Assembly: GCA_030490835.1 (NCBI GenBank)
Contig: CM059971.1
Span: forward strand, 120,188,564 to 120,252,563
Length of the DNA stretch: 64,000 bases
Direction: 5' to 3'
Source of the DNA: Annona cherimola
Taxonomy: Eukaryota > Streptophyta > Magnoliopsida > Magnoliales > Annonaceae
Positions 35,986-47,000 of the stretch are shown one piece after another. The position numbers were made by a program, and so were the translations under genes. The notes under the pieces were generated by a model, which was not told the origin of the DNA, did no database searches, and was given only the letters and a program-made list of their open reading frames with translations. How positions within the stretch are numbered: the first letter of the stretch is position 1; each line of letters opens with the position of its first letter.

Positions 35986-36353
35986 GGTTCTAATCTTATG
36001 CTCCCGGGAGCATGCAGTGCTGCATGCTCCCGGACGCATACATCTATTTTTTTTATTTTTTTTGAAAATTTGTTCATAAACTTGTTAGCCCAAGTGTATT
36101 TAATCTATATATAAATTTTTACCATTTTTGGAGTATTTTAGATATTTATTTTTAATTTTTGAAAATCAGTGCGATTTTCAAAAATAAAAAATAAATATCT
36201 AAAAATCTCTGAAAATGGTAATAATTTATACATACGTTAAATACATTTGGGCTAAAAAGTTTATGAATTTTTTTTTAAAAAATAAAAAAACTAAGTGTAT
36301 GCGCCCGGGAGCATGCAACACTGCATGCTTCCGAGCGCATGCAACTGAGGTCC
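35986..36353. mobile_element. Foldback MITE, GCTCCCGGGAGC variant
   Basis: A palindromic 368 bp element with ends GGTTCTAAT and the inverse of GGACCTCAG. A 10 bp flanking duplication AGCAACAACA lies at 35976-35985 and 36354-36363. Each end carries CCCGGG-type palindromes with a different flank from the other family (ATGCTCCCGGGAGCAT instead of TGCACCCGGGTGCA). The internal arms resemble those of 14926-15336. The duplication length fits MULE-type mobilisation. Confidence 0.8.
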
Positions 36354-39300
36354 AGCAACAACACCATTTACATTAATAAGAAAGGAAACGTTTATTCACT
36401 TATGATGATGCTTTCATAGATTTGTTGCTTATAATAATGCTTACACTATCCAAACTTAGCAATTAAATTTGTTCTTAGTATTGCTATATTACATATGGGC
36501 ATTTATATGTAATATAGATAGTGAATTATCGGTCTGAAAATATGGAAACTATTAGCAATTAAATTTCTTCTTATTTTCCAACCGGTCTGAAAATCAGACA
36601 TTTATAACTGGTCCAAAGACATATATTTTTAAATTTTAAATGAAACTGTCAATCTACGTGTATTTAAGATGTAAAATAATTTTTACCATCTTGCATATGT
36701 ATATATTTATTTTAGATTTCTAAATATAAAATGAAATTTCGCTATTTTCAATACTAAAAATGACTAAATTACCTTTGTATTTAAAAATTGATAATAGATA
36801 ACGCATATATTAAAAAATGACAAAACTTAGTTTATAAATTAAATTTAATTAAATTAATAGTTTTCTAAATATTTTTTAGTTTTCTAAATATTTTTTAAAA
36901 AATCAAAAAAATGTTCTTTGATAAGTTTGCAATAATCATACTCCATCACATATAGCCCCAACTATATATAACTAAGTTTTTATTTAAAGTGTGTTTGTTT
37001 ACACTAAAAACTTTTCAATTTGAAAAAATTTAATTTAAAACTTTTCACTTATTAAAACTGTCATATTTTTTAATTATTTTTTACATCTTGCTGTAAAATT
37101 ATCTTACGTTTTAATTATTTATACACAGCTACCATAAAAGTCGTACATCTATTTTAATTGTGTTCTATTTACTTATCATAATTACTCCTATATTCCATAA
37201 GTGATAAATTTTTTTGAAGAAAATTATTAATATAAAATTTTAAAAATAGAAACATAATGTAATATGTCAAGAGTTAAAAAAATAGGTTAATTGTCTGGAT
37301 AATTATGTAAAATATAGTCCAAAATCGAGGCAGCTTAAGGTGTGGCCAACTCTAAATTTATACTTAAAAATTTCTGTTTGACCATTCATTTTATACTAAA
37401 TTGATATAAGGTTGATCCGACACTTACATTTCTTTAATAGATTTTAGAATAAACTTCAGGTTGATTTTTGATCAACATTGGAAAATGGGTTAGGTTGAAA
37501 GAATATGTTAAAAATTTAAAAATTTATATACATATTAATACAACTCATATATATGATAAACTCAAATGTTAAATACTTTAATATTTTACTATTTAGTAGA
37601 GTAAAACACATTTATCATAACAGATTGTTAGTAAATTTTTGTAATAAAATATTTTATTTGCAAATTGACTTTGATAAATATGTGTATCGACCTTCAAAAA
37701 AATAACATTAACGTAAGTTTTAAATTACAAAATAATAATATTTATTTTTGTAATATATAAACAATATAGGTAATATATTTTACTTCATTGATAAATTATG
37801 TGAAGGATATAACTTGAACAACACATGTACAATTAAGGGTGTGTTTGAGAATGAATAAAACTTTTGATGAATAGTTTTGGAGAGTAAAAGTTGTCAAATG
37901 ATGTGATATGGTAAATGTAATGATGATGAGTAAAGAAGATAAAGTTAAAATAGATAGGTTAATTATGTGGGTAGTTGTGTAGAAATGATTAAAAAGTAGG
38001 ATAATTGTATAGGAAAATGTGAAAAAATAATTAAAAAATATTATAGTTGTGGAAAGTGAAAAGTTCTAGATTGAAAAGTTTTAACTTGACATTTTTTGTG
38101 CATTGTCAAACACACCCTAAAAAATAAAAAATTACATATAAATAAGAATCATAAAATTGAACATATTTACATAACAAAACCACATTCACATAAATAAGTC
38201 ATGTGATTTATAAAAATAATTTACACATTGCATGGTAAGGCCAGGGTGGGGCCGAGGCATGGTCGACCCGACCTATATTTTTATCTCTAGTGTAAAAATG
38301 ATTGAAAAATTAAAATAGTTGTATAAAAATAATAATTTTTAAAAAATATTGGATAGTAAAAACTTTTAAATTAAATTTTTTGCTTTAAAAGTTTTAAATG
38401 TATCTAATCACACTAACAATTAAAATTTATTAAATTTTCAAGAAAATTTTTGTTGTTAGAACTAAAACATTTGCGTTAGCAACCGCTGATTATATTATGG
38501 ATGTGTTTGATATTTGATAAAATATTTGAAAGAAAATGCATCCATAATATTTGATAAAATATTTGAAAGAAAATATTTTAGTGTAAAACTTTTTAAAATA
38601 ATAGAAGCTATGTAAATATGACAGAGGTAAAAACAAGCAGCAAATAAAATAAAATTAAAATAGACGATAGCCATTGAGAAATAGATATTAAAAATAAGAT
38701 AATTATATATAAATATATCAATAAAATGATTGAGAAATAAATATTAAAAATAAGAAAATTTGTATAGAAAGATATCAATAAAATGATTTAAAAATGCGAT
38801 AAATATAAATAGCGAAAAATTTTAAATTCAGAAGTTTTTATAATTGCCGAATACACCTTATATTTATAATTGGAATCGAAAGTGGAACCATCTTTCCCTT
38901 TTTACCAACCAAACAGGCACACCCACACGCACTGAAAAGTAACATTTTCTCGATCTCTCGGACAAAATCTGACAATGAATAAGAAGCCACTTCTGTTTCT
39001 CCCTTCATACAAACTGGCTGAATTTCAACCCACCTCTCTTCAGCTCCTTGTTTTCACGAATGAAGCTGACCAGATCTGCTCGCTTTCAACGAAAACAGTT
39101 TTTTTCCCTTTTAATATCCGCCAATCTCAAACTCTCGACACCTAAGACTAAAATGGCAACGTCCACGAACGATGGAAAGCGTCCACGCTGATAACAATGC
39201 ATGAGAAAAAGTTAATTGATCGAGGGGAAGATTCCAATCCAAGCAATGTCAATTCTCAAGTTCGACCACCTATTAATTAAAAGTATCAAGAAGCACGCAC

Positions 39301-39819
39301 AACAAACTAAAATATCAAACCACTATGAAATTCATGCACGATCATAGATACATTTCTACAACTAGCCATGTGCATGTATGGATAGGAACTCCCCAGACGC
39401 CACGTTTACGGATACGTGCCCACGCCTCCTTAAGGCACAAACGGCGCGGGGTGGTCAACGTTGTGTGACTTTTTGACTTCGTTCCGACAAGAGAATTGCA
39501 ACTGCTGTTGGCATTAGCAGCCGGCGCATGACACGTTGGATCCAAGACAAGAGGCACACAGGCACCTGACAACGAGAGCTACAGGATCAGGCCCGGGACA
39601 TATCAAACTCGACTCTTATGTATATATATTCACATGACGAATGCGGAAGACGGCCACTCTACGATGATCCAAGCCGTCCATGTATAAGAAAGGCCACAAA
39701 GAATGTCATCACCAACCGCGTCTCCAATGGGCCTGGATGATTGGGTAGGTTGGTAGGGGAAAGGGATGGCTTGGCCTTTGCCGTGGGTCTCTGTATATTA
39801 GTACGTGGGCAGTGCGCGT
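36354..39819. other. AT-rich intergenic DNA and 3' flank of the DREB gene
   Basis: Tourist-like remnants lie near 36985-37210 and 38500-38860. From about 39000 the composition rises, as expected near a gene. 39340-39820 is the 3' side of the minus-strand transcription factor. No additional gene was recognised there. Confidence 0.5.
37837..38117. mobile_element. Tourist-like MITE, best-preserved copy
   Basis: The terminal sequence GGGTGTGTTTGAGAATGA is matched in inverted form by the right end, TGTCAAACACACCC. A 3 bp duplication TAA flanks it (37834-37836 and 38118-38120), typical of PIF/Harbinger-derived MITEs. It is 281 bp and non-coding. Confidence 0.8.
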
Positions 39820-40500
39820 TCAGGCACACCAGGGAATTTGCATGGGGTCGTAGGCGATCCCGCCGTCCAGCTCCCCTGCCGAAGGGAAATCGAAATCTTT
39901 CATTCCCGAGTCGCCCCGGGGTATGGATATTTCCATCCAGGTCGGATCGGGCATCTCGGGCAATCCCAACACGTCCCCCCACAACCCCGCCTTGGAATCG
40001 ATCTCAGTCGCAGCGCACGCCAGGTAACCGGCTGAGGGCGACTCTACGTCTGCTGTGGGGAAGCTTGGAAAGGGGTCGAGAGGGACGGGTGCGGCTGCAG
40101 CGGACTTGATGGGCTCCGGATCAGGCCTATTGGCGGTGAAGCACTGAATGGGAGAAGCAGGGCCGGCTGGCGATGACCCAACGGAAGAGCCGCTGGCGGA
40201 TCCAATTTGGAGCTCCGGCGGCAAGTTGAGATTCGCGCACGGGCCATAGAGCTTGCGGGCCGCATCGTCGTAGGCGAGGGCGGCCTCGAGGGAAGTGTTG
40301 AACGTGCCCAGCCAGAGGCGGGCTCCCCTCTTCGGCTCGCGTATCTCCGCCACCCATTTGCCCCACGTCCTCTGCCTCACCCCTCGGTAGCTGCAGAGGG
40401 AGTTCTCAGGGCCGCCTTTTCCCTTCATGCACCCCTTCCTAGATCGCCTCGTGAGAGGCCTTTTCATCTCTTTCCTCTCTCCGTCATCCATCCTCAACAT
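39820..40500 (-). CDS. DREB2D: DREB subfamily A-2 AP2/ERF transcription factor (DREB2D-like), intronless
   Basis: A nuclear regulator expected to bind DRE/CRT promoter elements (core A/GCCGAC) in drought, salt or heat responses. The 226-residue protein has a basic stretch [10 protein letters not shown] (13-22, probable nuclear signal), the A-2 signature [10 protein letters not shown] (24-33), and one AP2 domain (38-95) reading [19 protein letters not shown]. The run [14 protein letters not shown] is closest to Arabidopsis DREB2D from memory. The C-terminal half is acidic, with proline and serine, and probably activating. I chose the ATG at 40500, with an alternative at 40491 in better context, because a TATA box lies at 40593-40599. 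The frame opening further upstream at 40638 would start above that TATA box and consists of Arg-Glu repeats from a GA microsatellite. The exact subgroup name is an inference. Confidence 0.93.
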   Translation of the reverse strand: MLRMDDGERKEMKRPLTRRSRKGCMKGKGGPENSLCSYRGVRQRTWGKWVAEIREPKRGARLWLGTFNTSLEAALAYDDAARKLYGPCANLNLPPELQIGSASGSSVGSSPAGPASPIQCFTANRPDPEPIKSAAAAPVPLDPFPSFPTADVESPSAGYLACAATEIDSKAGLWGDVLGLPEMPDPTWMEISIPRGDSGMKDFDFPSAGELDGGIAYDPMQIPWCA

Positions 40501-40507
40501 TTCTTCT

Positions 40508-40508
40508 G

Positions 40509-40544
<36 letters not shown>
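40508..40544 (-). repeat. GA microsatellite in the 5' untranslated region of the DREB gene
   Basis: The plus strand reads (CT)n, so the transcript would carry (GA)n immediately upstream of the start codon. GA/CT runs in plant 5' leaders can bind GAGA-type BBR/BPC proteins; whether this one does is inference. Confidence 0.7.
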
Positions 40545-40547
<3 letters not shown>

Positions 40548-40592
40548 CTCGTCCCGCTCCCCTCCTTTCGATCCTCGTCTGACGTCCCTCTC

Positions 40593-40599
40593 TTAAATA
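40593..40599 (-). promoter_or_regulatory. TATA box of the DREB gene
   Basis: The minus strand reads CTATTTAAG, about 95 bases above the chosen ATG, so transcription would start near 40565 and the GA run would be in the leader. Confidence 0.6.
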
Positions 40600-40750
40600 G
40601 GCTGCAGTGTCACGAGCATGGGGTGAAGAGACTGGCAACTGGCAAGCCCATTTCGTTACAGCAAACAGGCCCCTGGGTCATCGCGATCGGGCGTTCTATT
40701 TCGCCAACAAAGGAGGGATAGGAGGGTTAATGGGCCAGGAGCAGCCATGA

Positions 40751-40758
40751 ACACGTGT
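40751..40758. promoter_or_regulatory. G-box / ABRE-like motif
   Basis: The palindrome ACACGTGT contains the CACGTG core bound by bZIP (ABF) and bHLH factors. It sits about 150 bases above the TATA box, a plausible ABA- or stress-responsive site for a DREB gene. This is a motif match only. Confidence 0.45.
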
Positions 40759-40919
40759 GAGGATTTGGCAATGAATTGCCTCATGGCGACCCGGGCGCCG
40801 TACACATGTCGGACATGACATGGTTTATCCCGCCAACAGTTAACACAGCTGGCTGAGATCTTCTCAGAGAGATTGTGGCTCAAAAAGCACTCTCCACTGG
40901 GACTTTCGCACTTTTTGTT

Positions 40920-43740
40920 CTAATCTAGCCTTCTGCTCTTCCGAGCGGTGCTTTGTATTCTTTGGGGCCTCGCCTCGAGTCAGTAACGCAGTTAAAAAAA
41001 AACAAAATTACATGAATATCGGAACGGCCGGCTTCGACTGCAACAATTGGCAGAAGCAGAGTTGTAAGGTGAGACCGTAGGAGTGAGATGAGCTACGGAA
41101 TAAAATCAGAACAGCCTACGACGGACCAAAAAAAAAGAGAGAGAATGAGAGCGGAAGATTAGAAGGCGATTAGATTTTATAATCTCTCTAGTATTGACTG
41201 TCGACTATCATCAGTGGAGATCGCCAATGAATTATCATATGGAAATCAGTATTTTCATCCATCGGATGATTTATCAACTGTAACGAAGGAGTCATTAGTT
41301 TGAGGGGAAATAATTGTTTAAGAGTGGTTTTGGTGAGTGATAATTTTTTTTTTTGATAAAAACTTTTGATGTAAAAGTTTTTAAAATGCAGAAAACAATG
41401 TTATATAATAAGAATAATGATCATGAGTAAAATTAAAATATGTATGTTAATTCTATAGGTAGTTACTTAAATGATTGAGAAAGGGTTAATTTTAAATATA
41501 TTCATTTTATTTTTCCTTAATTACAAATATACTTACTAAGTTTTAAAATTTTCGCATATACCTACGAAGTATTTGATTAATTTCATATATATTCTACATG
41601 ACAGTTGAGAACATTTAATACTTTTAGTATCCTAAAATACCCCTAATTGATCTAGCATATATTGTCATTGATGCTATATTTAGATCATCAAAACTCATTT
41701 TACCTGACTTTTCTTTTAAGTTGGATGAATTTTCATTGTACCATTTAACTTTTGTTATAGTTGAATGATTACTATTATTAAATAATAAGAGATATTTTGG
41801 ACATTTTTTATGATCAACAATGGTGATTTTTAATTGTGCTGAATATGATGAATATAGATGAAATTTTACCTAAATGTGAAAGTTTTCAAATGAGTGAGTA
41901 TATTTGTAATTAAATGCAACTATAGTAGATATTTTTGAAATTAATTTATTGAAAAATACGATAGTTGTCTAAGAAAATACAAAAAAAAATAGTTAAAACA
42001 TATGATAACTTTGAAGAGTAAAAAATTTCGGATTAAAAAATTTTAGTTAAAAAGTTTTATAACGAAATAAACGCACCATAAGTAGTGTATATATTTGAGG
42101 GTAACAGTTTAATGCAACCGGACTATATTTTTATGGTAATGAATATAAGATTTAAGCAGTGTGATTTGTCTTGGGCTTGCAAATTAAATTAATAGTGTAT
42201 TTGATAATGGGTAAAAAATGGATCATGATACAGTGCACCCCTGCGCACTTAGCTTTGGCGCATCCGGGTGTAAAAACTTAGTTTTTATTTTAATTTTTTT
42301 TTGTATAATTGTTAATTTAGGTATATTTAATATGTGTATTGATTTTTAATATTTTTTGAGATTTTTAGATATTTGTTTTTGATTTTTAAAAATAAGTGGC
42401 ATTTTCGTAATTCAAAAATTATAAAAATCAGTACAAATGTTAAATACACATAGACTAACAATTGTATAAAAAAAATTTCAAAAAATATATTAAAAAATAT
42501 GTGAAATGCATGCGGGCGCATTAAAGTTGCATGCACCCGGGTGCATACAATCAACCCCTTAAAAAAGGTGAAGAAAAAGAATTGTGAAATTTTTTGAAAA
42601 AGTGAAAGTATAATATCATATAATATAAGTAACGAATGTGAATAAAGAGATTAAGATGAAACAAATAGGATAACTGTGCAAAAAATGAGAAAATTTATTG
42701 TAATGTGTAAGTAATAAAAAATATGGTTGTTAGACGTTAAATTATATAAGATTTTGTTTCTATATAACCGGATTACATAAAAAAGCGCATCCATATAATC
42801 TTTTTCAATTTTAATGTATTAATATTTAATAAAAAAATAATTCATCAATTGCAATCAACATGATAAGTCTGACTGCGAAACTAGATTTTATCTAAATTAA
42901 GTTTGTGCATGAGCCTTATTTGTTAAATAATGTATACATATGTGAAAAATTGCTTAGATTAATTTATATATGCATTAAAATATAATAATATTTTATATAA
43001 TTGTTCATTCACGCAACAATAATATATAGATAGTTTATATATTGGAAATATGACTTTAAAATTGATATTTAATTGTATGCATTTTTTTGATGAGGCCCAT
43101 CCAAAGTGATATTCCGCGAATGAAATTATTTTATTGATAATATAAATGATACTAAATATAATTTATTAAGTAAATTTTTTTATTAAGCACAAGATATCAA
43201 AAATATAACGAGTTAAGCACAAAGAAAGTTTCATGGAAGCAAATCGTATATTGATATGGCGTAAAAGGTGCATGGGGTGAATTGATAATTCTGTCCTTTC
43301 CATCACATGGCAAATGAACCAAATATCCAAAAACCTATTGTATTAATTTTTTTTTATCAAAATCAAGTTTAATTCAAGTAAATTATTTGCATTAACCCAA
43401 TTGACAAAAGTGTAGGATAAATTGTTTAGTTTATATATCTATTTCAAAATTAACTCAATATACACGTCATCTAAAATATTTATCATATATACGAATTACG
43501 ATAATATTCTTACAGATTCATGAATGAATCTATGTGTTTCTGATATTTTATATATGATGATAAATATTTTTAAGTGTACATGACCCATCAGATAAATAAC
43601 TTTGAAATTATTATCATATTCTAATAAATTCATTACATGTTTTTGATAATTTATATATGATTATATAAGTGTATATGACGCACCCCGAACTTTCGTAGAA
43701 ATGATTTTTGATATTATGATAAAATAAATAATTTAAACAA
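40920..43740. other. Intergenic DNA with nested MITEs
   Basis: A Tourist-like element spans about 41320-42080 and is split by another inverted-repeat element (about 41468-41950; ends GGGTTAATTTTAAATATA and the inverse of AATTAATTTCAAAAATA). 42230-42555 is an older CCCGGG-group foldback element with GTGCACCCCTGCGCAC on the left and GCACCCGGGTGCAT on the right. 42760-43235 is the dispersed AT-rich family. No gene was seen. Confidence 0.55.
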
Positions 43741-44003
43741 AATAGATTGATTAAATTTTTATTTGATGTCAACGTCGGCCAAAATAAGGCAGCAACGTGG
43801 AAGGCTTTGACGGTATCCATAACACCGACGATCGGGTTTAGGCTTACCAAGCAAGTCCTAAAGCGGGGAATCCAGCATGGTCTCTTCGGCACAGTAAAAA
43901 CTGGGTCCATGCTCGGACTAGGATGGCCCAAAGAAGCATGAGTTTATTAGCTCGTTGGGCCCATCCAGCCCAAATTTCTGATACGCACTTGATTACATTT
44001 ACT

Positions 44004-44009
<6 letters not shown>

Positions 44010-44036
<27 letters not shown>

Positions 44037-44037
44037 T
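44010..44037. repeat. ATT microsatellite upstream of HCAR
   Basis: Eight or so ATT units lie 60 bases above the HCAR start codon, probably in the promoter or leader. Likely to vary in length between individuals. Confidence 0.8.
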
Positions 44038-44097
44038 TTATGGTTCGCGGGCGGTTTTGGAAGCAGTGGATAGCGCCGGTCGCAAGTGAGCTCTGAG

Positions 44098-47000
44098 ATG
44101 GCGCTGATGGCCAATTTTTCTTCCTTCCTGCCATTGTCTTGTTCTTCTGCAGTCCGTGCTTCTGCTGCATCTTCAAATGGTATCAACTTCACGCGTCCCC
44201 ACTTTTTTTTTTCCCCACTAATTTTTCTAAAAAGAAGAATAGGAAGAGAAAAAGAGTAAATTTGTGAGATCTTTCCGCCTCGATCTCTCTGTTTTTGTAC
44301 GCAGCAGAGAAGAAGGGGAAATCAACTAATGTGAGAGACGATTGGAGGAAACGTTCGAGACCGATTCCTCCTGGTGGCACTTATCCTGCCAAAGAGCATT
44401 GCAGGTTCCCTCTCTTTCTCTCTGTAGCTCCAGAACAAAATCATAAGCTTGATTTTCTCCTCATGTTCTTGAACAGTCAATGCGGTCTTTGCGATACATA
44501 CTACATAGCCCATGTCAAGAACGCCTGCGCTTTCTTAGGCGACGGCATGTCCAGGATCGAGGTTCTCGTTCTCACTCGCATACCTCTTTCTTTACGACTT
44601 TTCTCTTCCTCGTTCATTTGCCAACTGCTGATCTCTTTGCGTCAGAGCTTGGAGCCCTTAGTTCATGGTAGGGGGAGGAACTCCGACTCCTTGGATGATA
44701 CCTATTTTGGTGTTCACGAAGAGTTACTATATGCTCGAAAAAGAAAGCCTGTACAAGGTATGTCATGGTGTTGTTAGGATCTACTAGAAGACGCATCTCA
44801 GTGGTTGTGTCTAAATATTTTCTCATGCCATGTAATGTACGAGCTTGTGTTGAACTGCAGGTGCACAATGGACAGGAATTGTTACAACCATTGCAGTGGA
44901 AATGCTGAAAGCAAACATTGTTGAAGCTGTCGTTTGCGTTCAAAGGTAATAGCAATGTTATAATTTTAGTAAAATTTTCAAATAAATGCAGCTGGCTGCT
45001 GGCTGATCTTTCAGTTTCCTGCAGTGATCCAGAGGACAGGCTCACGCCAATGCCAGTCTTGGCTAGGTATGTAAAGTGTCAGCGTTGTTTGGACCGTGAT
45101 GCAGGGAATGCCACATGAAGTTTACTGATATCAGTGTTTTTACAAAAATTAATGCCATTTTGCACTGCAGGACACCAGATGAGGTTCTTGCTGCAAGAGG
45201 TGTTAAGCCGACTTTATCTCCTAATCTCAATACCCTTGCTTTAGTTGAGGTGCCTTCTCTTCCTTGTCCCTATACCAACGGTGCTGTTTATCCTTTTAGA
45301 TATGTTGATCATATGGCTTACTACTGTAGTAAGTTACAGAAAAGCCCACAATTTCTAGACACCTTACTAGATTCTGTTCCATTTGGGACGTTGCGGCTAC
45401 AGTATTATAAATTTATAAAAAGATGCACCCAGTCTGACTGCTTAGCCAACAGACAACTTTCATATAGAAATCTATAATTATTATATTTTTACTTTTGAGC
45501 ACAAGGTGAAGTTCATTTATCAAAGTTCAAAATTCTGGAAGTTTGGAGCTTGATTCTCCTTTTAGAATCTTACTTGAATAAATTGCAAGTCTAGCTTCAG
45601 TCTGTAGTCCAACAGTTTTCAGGTTGTTCATAACAAATGAATGACAGAATTTACCCATCATTTTTTTTGGGTTAAAAAAATTAGAATGTCCTCTTTTAAG
45701 GATGGCTTTTGAAGTTTATTTTTCAATGTTGGTAGTCAGTTTCAAGATTTTTACATAGCATATAGGCTTGATAAAACTATTTTTTTAAAAAAATCTAAAA
45801 TCTCGTTTTTAATTAATTTACTTATGATAGTTGATTCATGTATTTAAAATTTTCTTTTGCTTCCTCACTCTTTTTTACGGGTTTCAAATATGATTCACTA
45901 TCAAATGGAGTCAACAATTTGAGACTTCTAAATTATAATAAACTATATTTAAAGTCCCCAGTCCCACCCACACCGCGCACCACCCACAACCCCCCCCCCC
46001 CCCCGGCCTCTCTCATTTCACAATAAATTCCTTCTGAAAGGATTTTTCTGAACAATCTACTGGATTATCTTTTTACAAGCCTCTTGATTTTGTTATCATT
46101 ATGGTTGTTTTTTCATACAATTTTAACAGGCAGCTGGAGTGAAACGCCTTCTTTTCTGCGGTGTGGGTTGCCAAGTGCAAGGTATGAAAAGCTTAATGAT
46201 CATCGTTTTTCAGCATTTAGATTTTTCCTGGTTGTGACTTCAGCTATTGTAATGCAGAGTAATTTCTTAAACTGCAGCATTACGATCCGTAGAGAAGTAT
46301 TTGGGTTTAGAGAAGCTCTATGTACTTGGTACTAATTGTGGTAAGTAGTCATTCAGTTTATAATCCATTCCTGATGTATTATTTCATGAATTAATGTGAA
46401 TAAAATATCTTGTTGTTTTATATCTTTCCCCCACTATATCATAGATTTGAATGCGTCAATAATTCCATTATTGAGTGCAAGCGCCTGCACTCACCCCTGA
46501 TTTCTCTCACCATTCCCCACTTTGTGCGCTGCCACCTATATAGGTATTTTTTTCTCAAAAAAAAAGAAAAAAGACTGGGTATTTTGTTGGCTTCGAAGTA
46601 AATCACTGATAAAGGGGATATGCTTAAACGGCACTAATGACGTCCTATAAAAGGATTAAGAAAAATCTTCAAGGGATCAGCTAAGGATATTAAAAAAAAA
46701 CTCCTCTCACCACTCAAAACTCTTATCTCTTTCCTATTTTCAAACTTCTACAATTCTATTCAAAACACACCGCACGTGTGAGGACACTTTTGATCCTCTA
46801 CATTGAGACACCCGGAAAGATGCTTAAGAATGATTTGGAACTTCTGTCATCTCTTTCTTTATAGTTGACAATGGAACTCGTAAGGGGCTGGACAAGTTTT
46901 TAAAGGCAGCAAGCAGTGATCCAGAAACAGTTTTGCACTATGAATTCATGCAAGATTACAAGGTCGGTGAAGATCAGAGCATTTCCTTTGGTCCTAGTTG

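Noticed and set aside
39342..39572. 76-codon frame downstream of the DREB gene
   Set aside because: No family recognised, no splice or start support, and it sits in the 3' flank of the gene on the same strand.
40501..40638. N-terminal extension of the DREB protein rich in Arg-Glu repeats
   Set aside because: It is encoded by the GA microsatellite and begins upstream of the TATA box at 40593-40599, so it should not be in the transcript.
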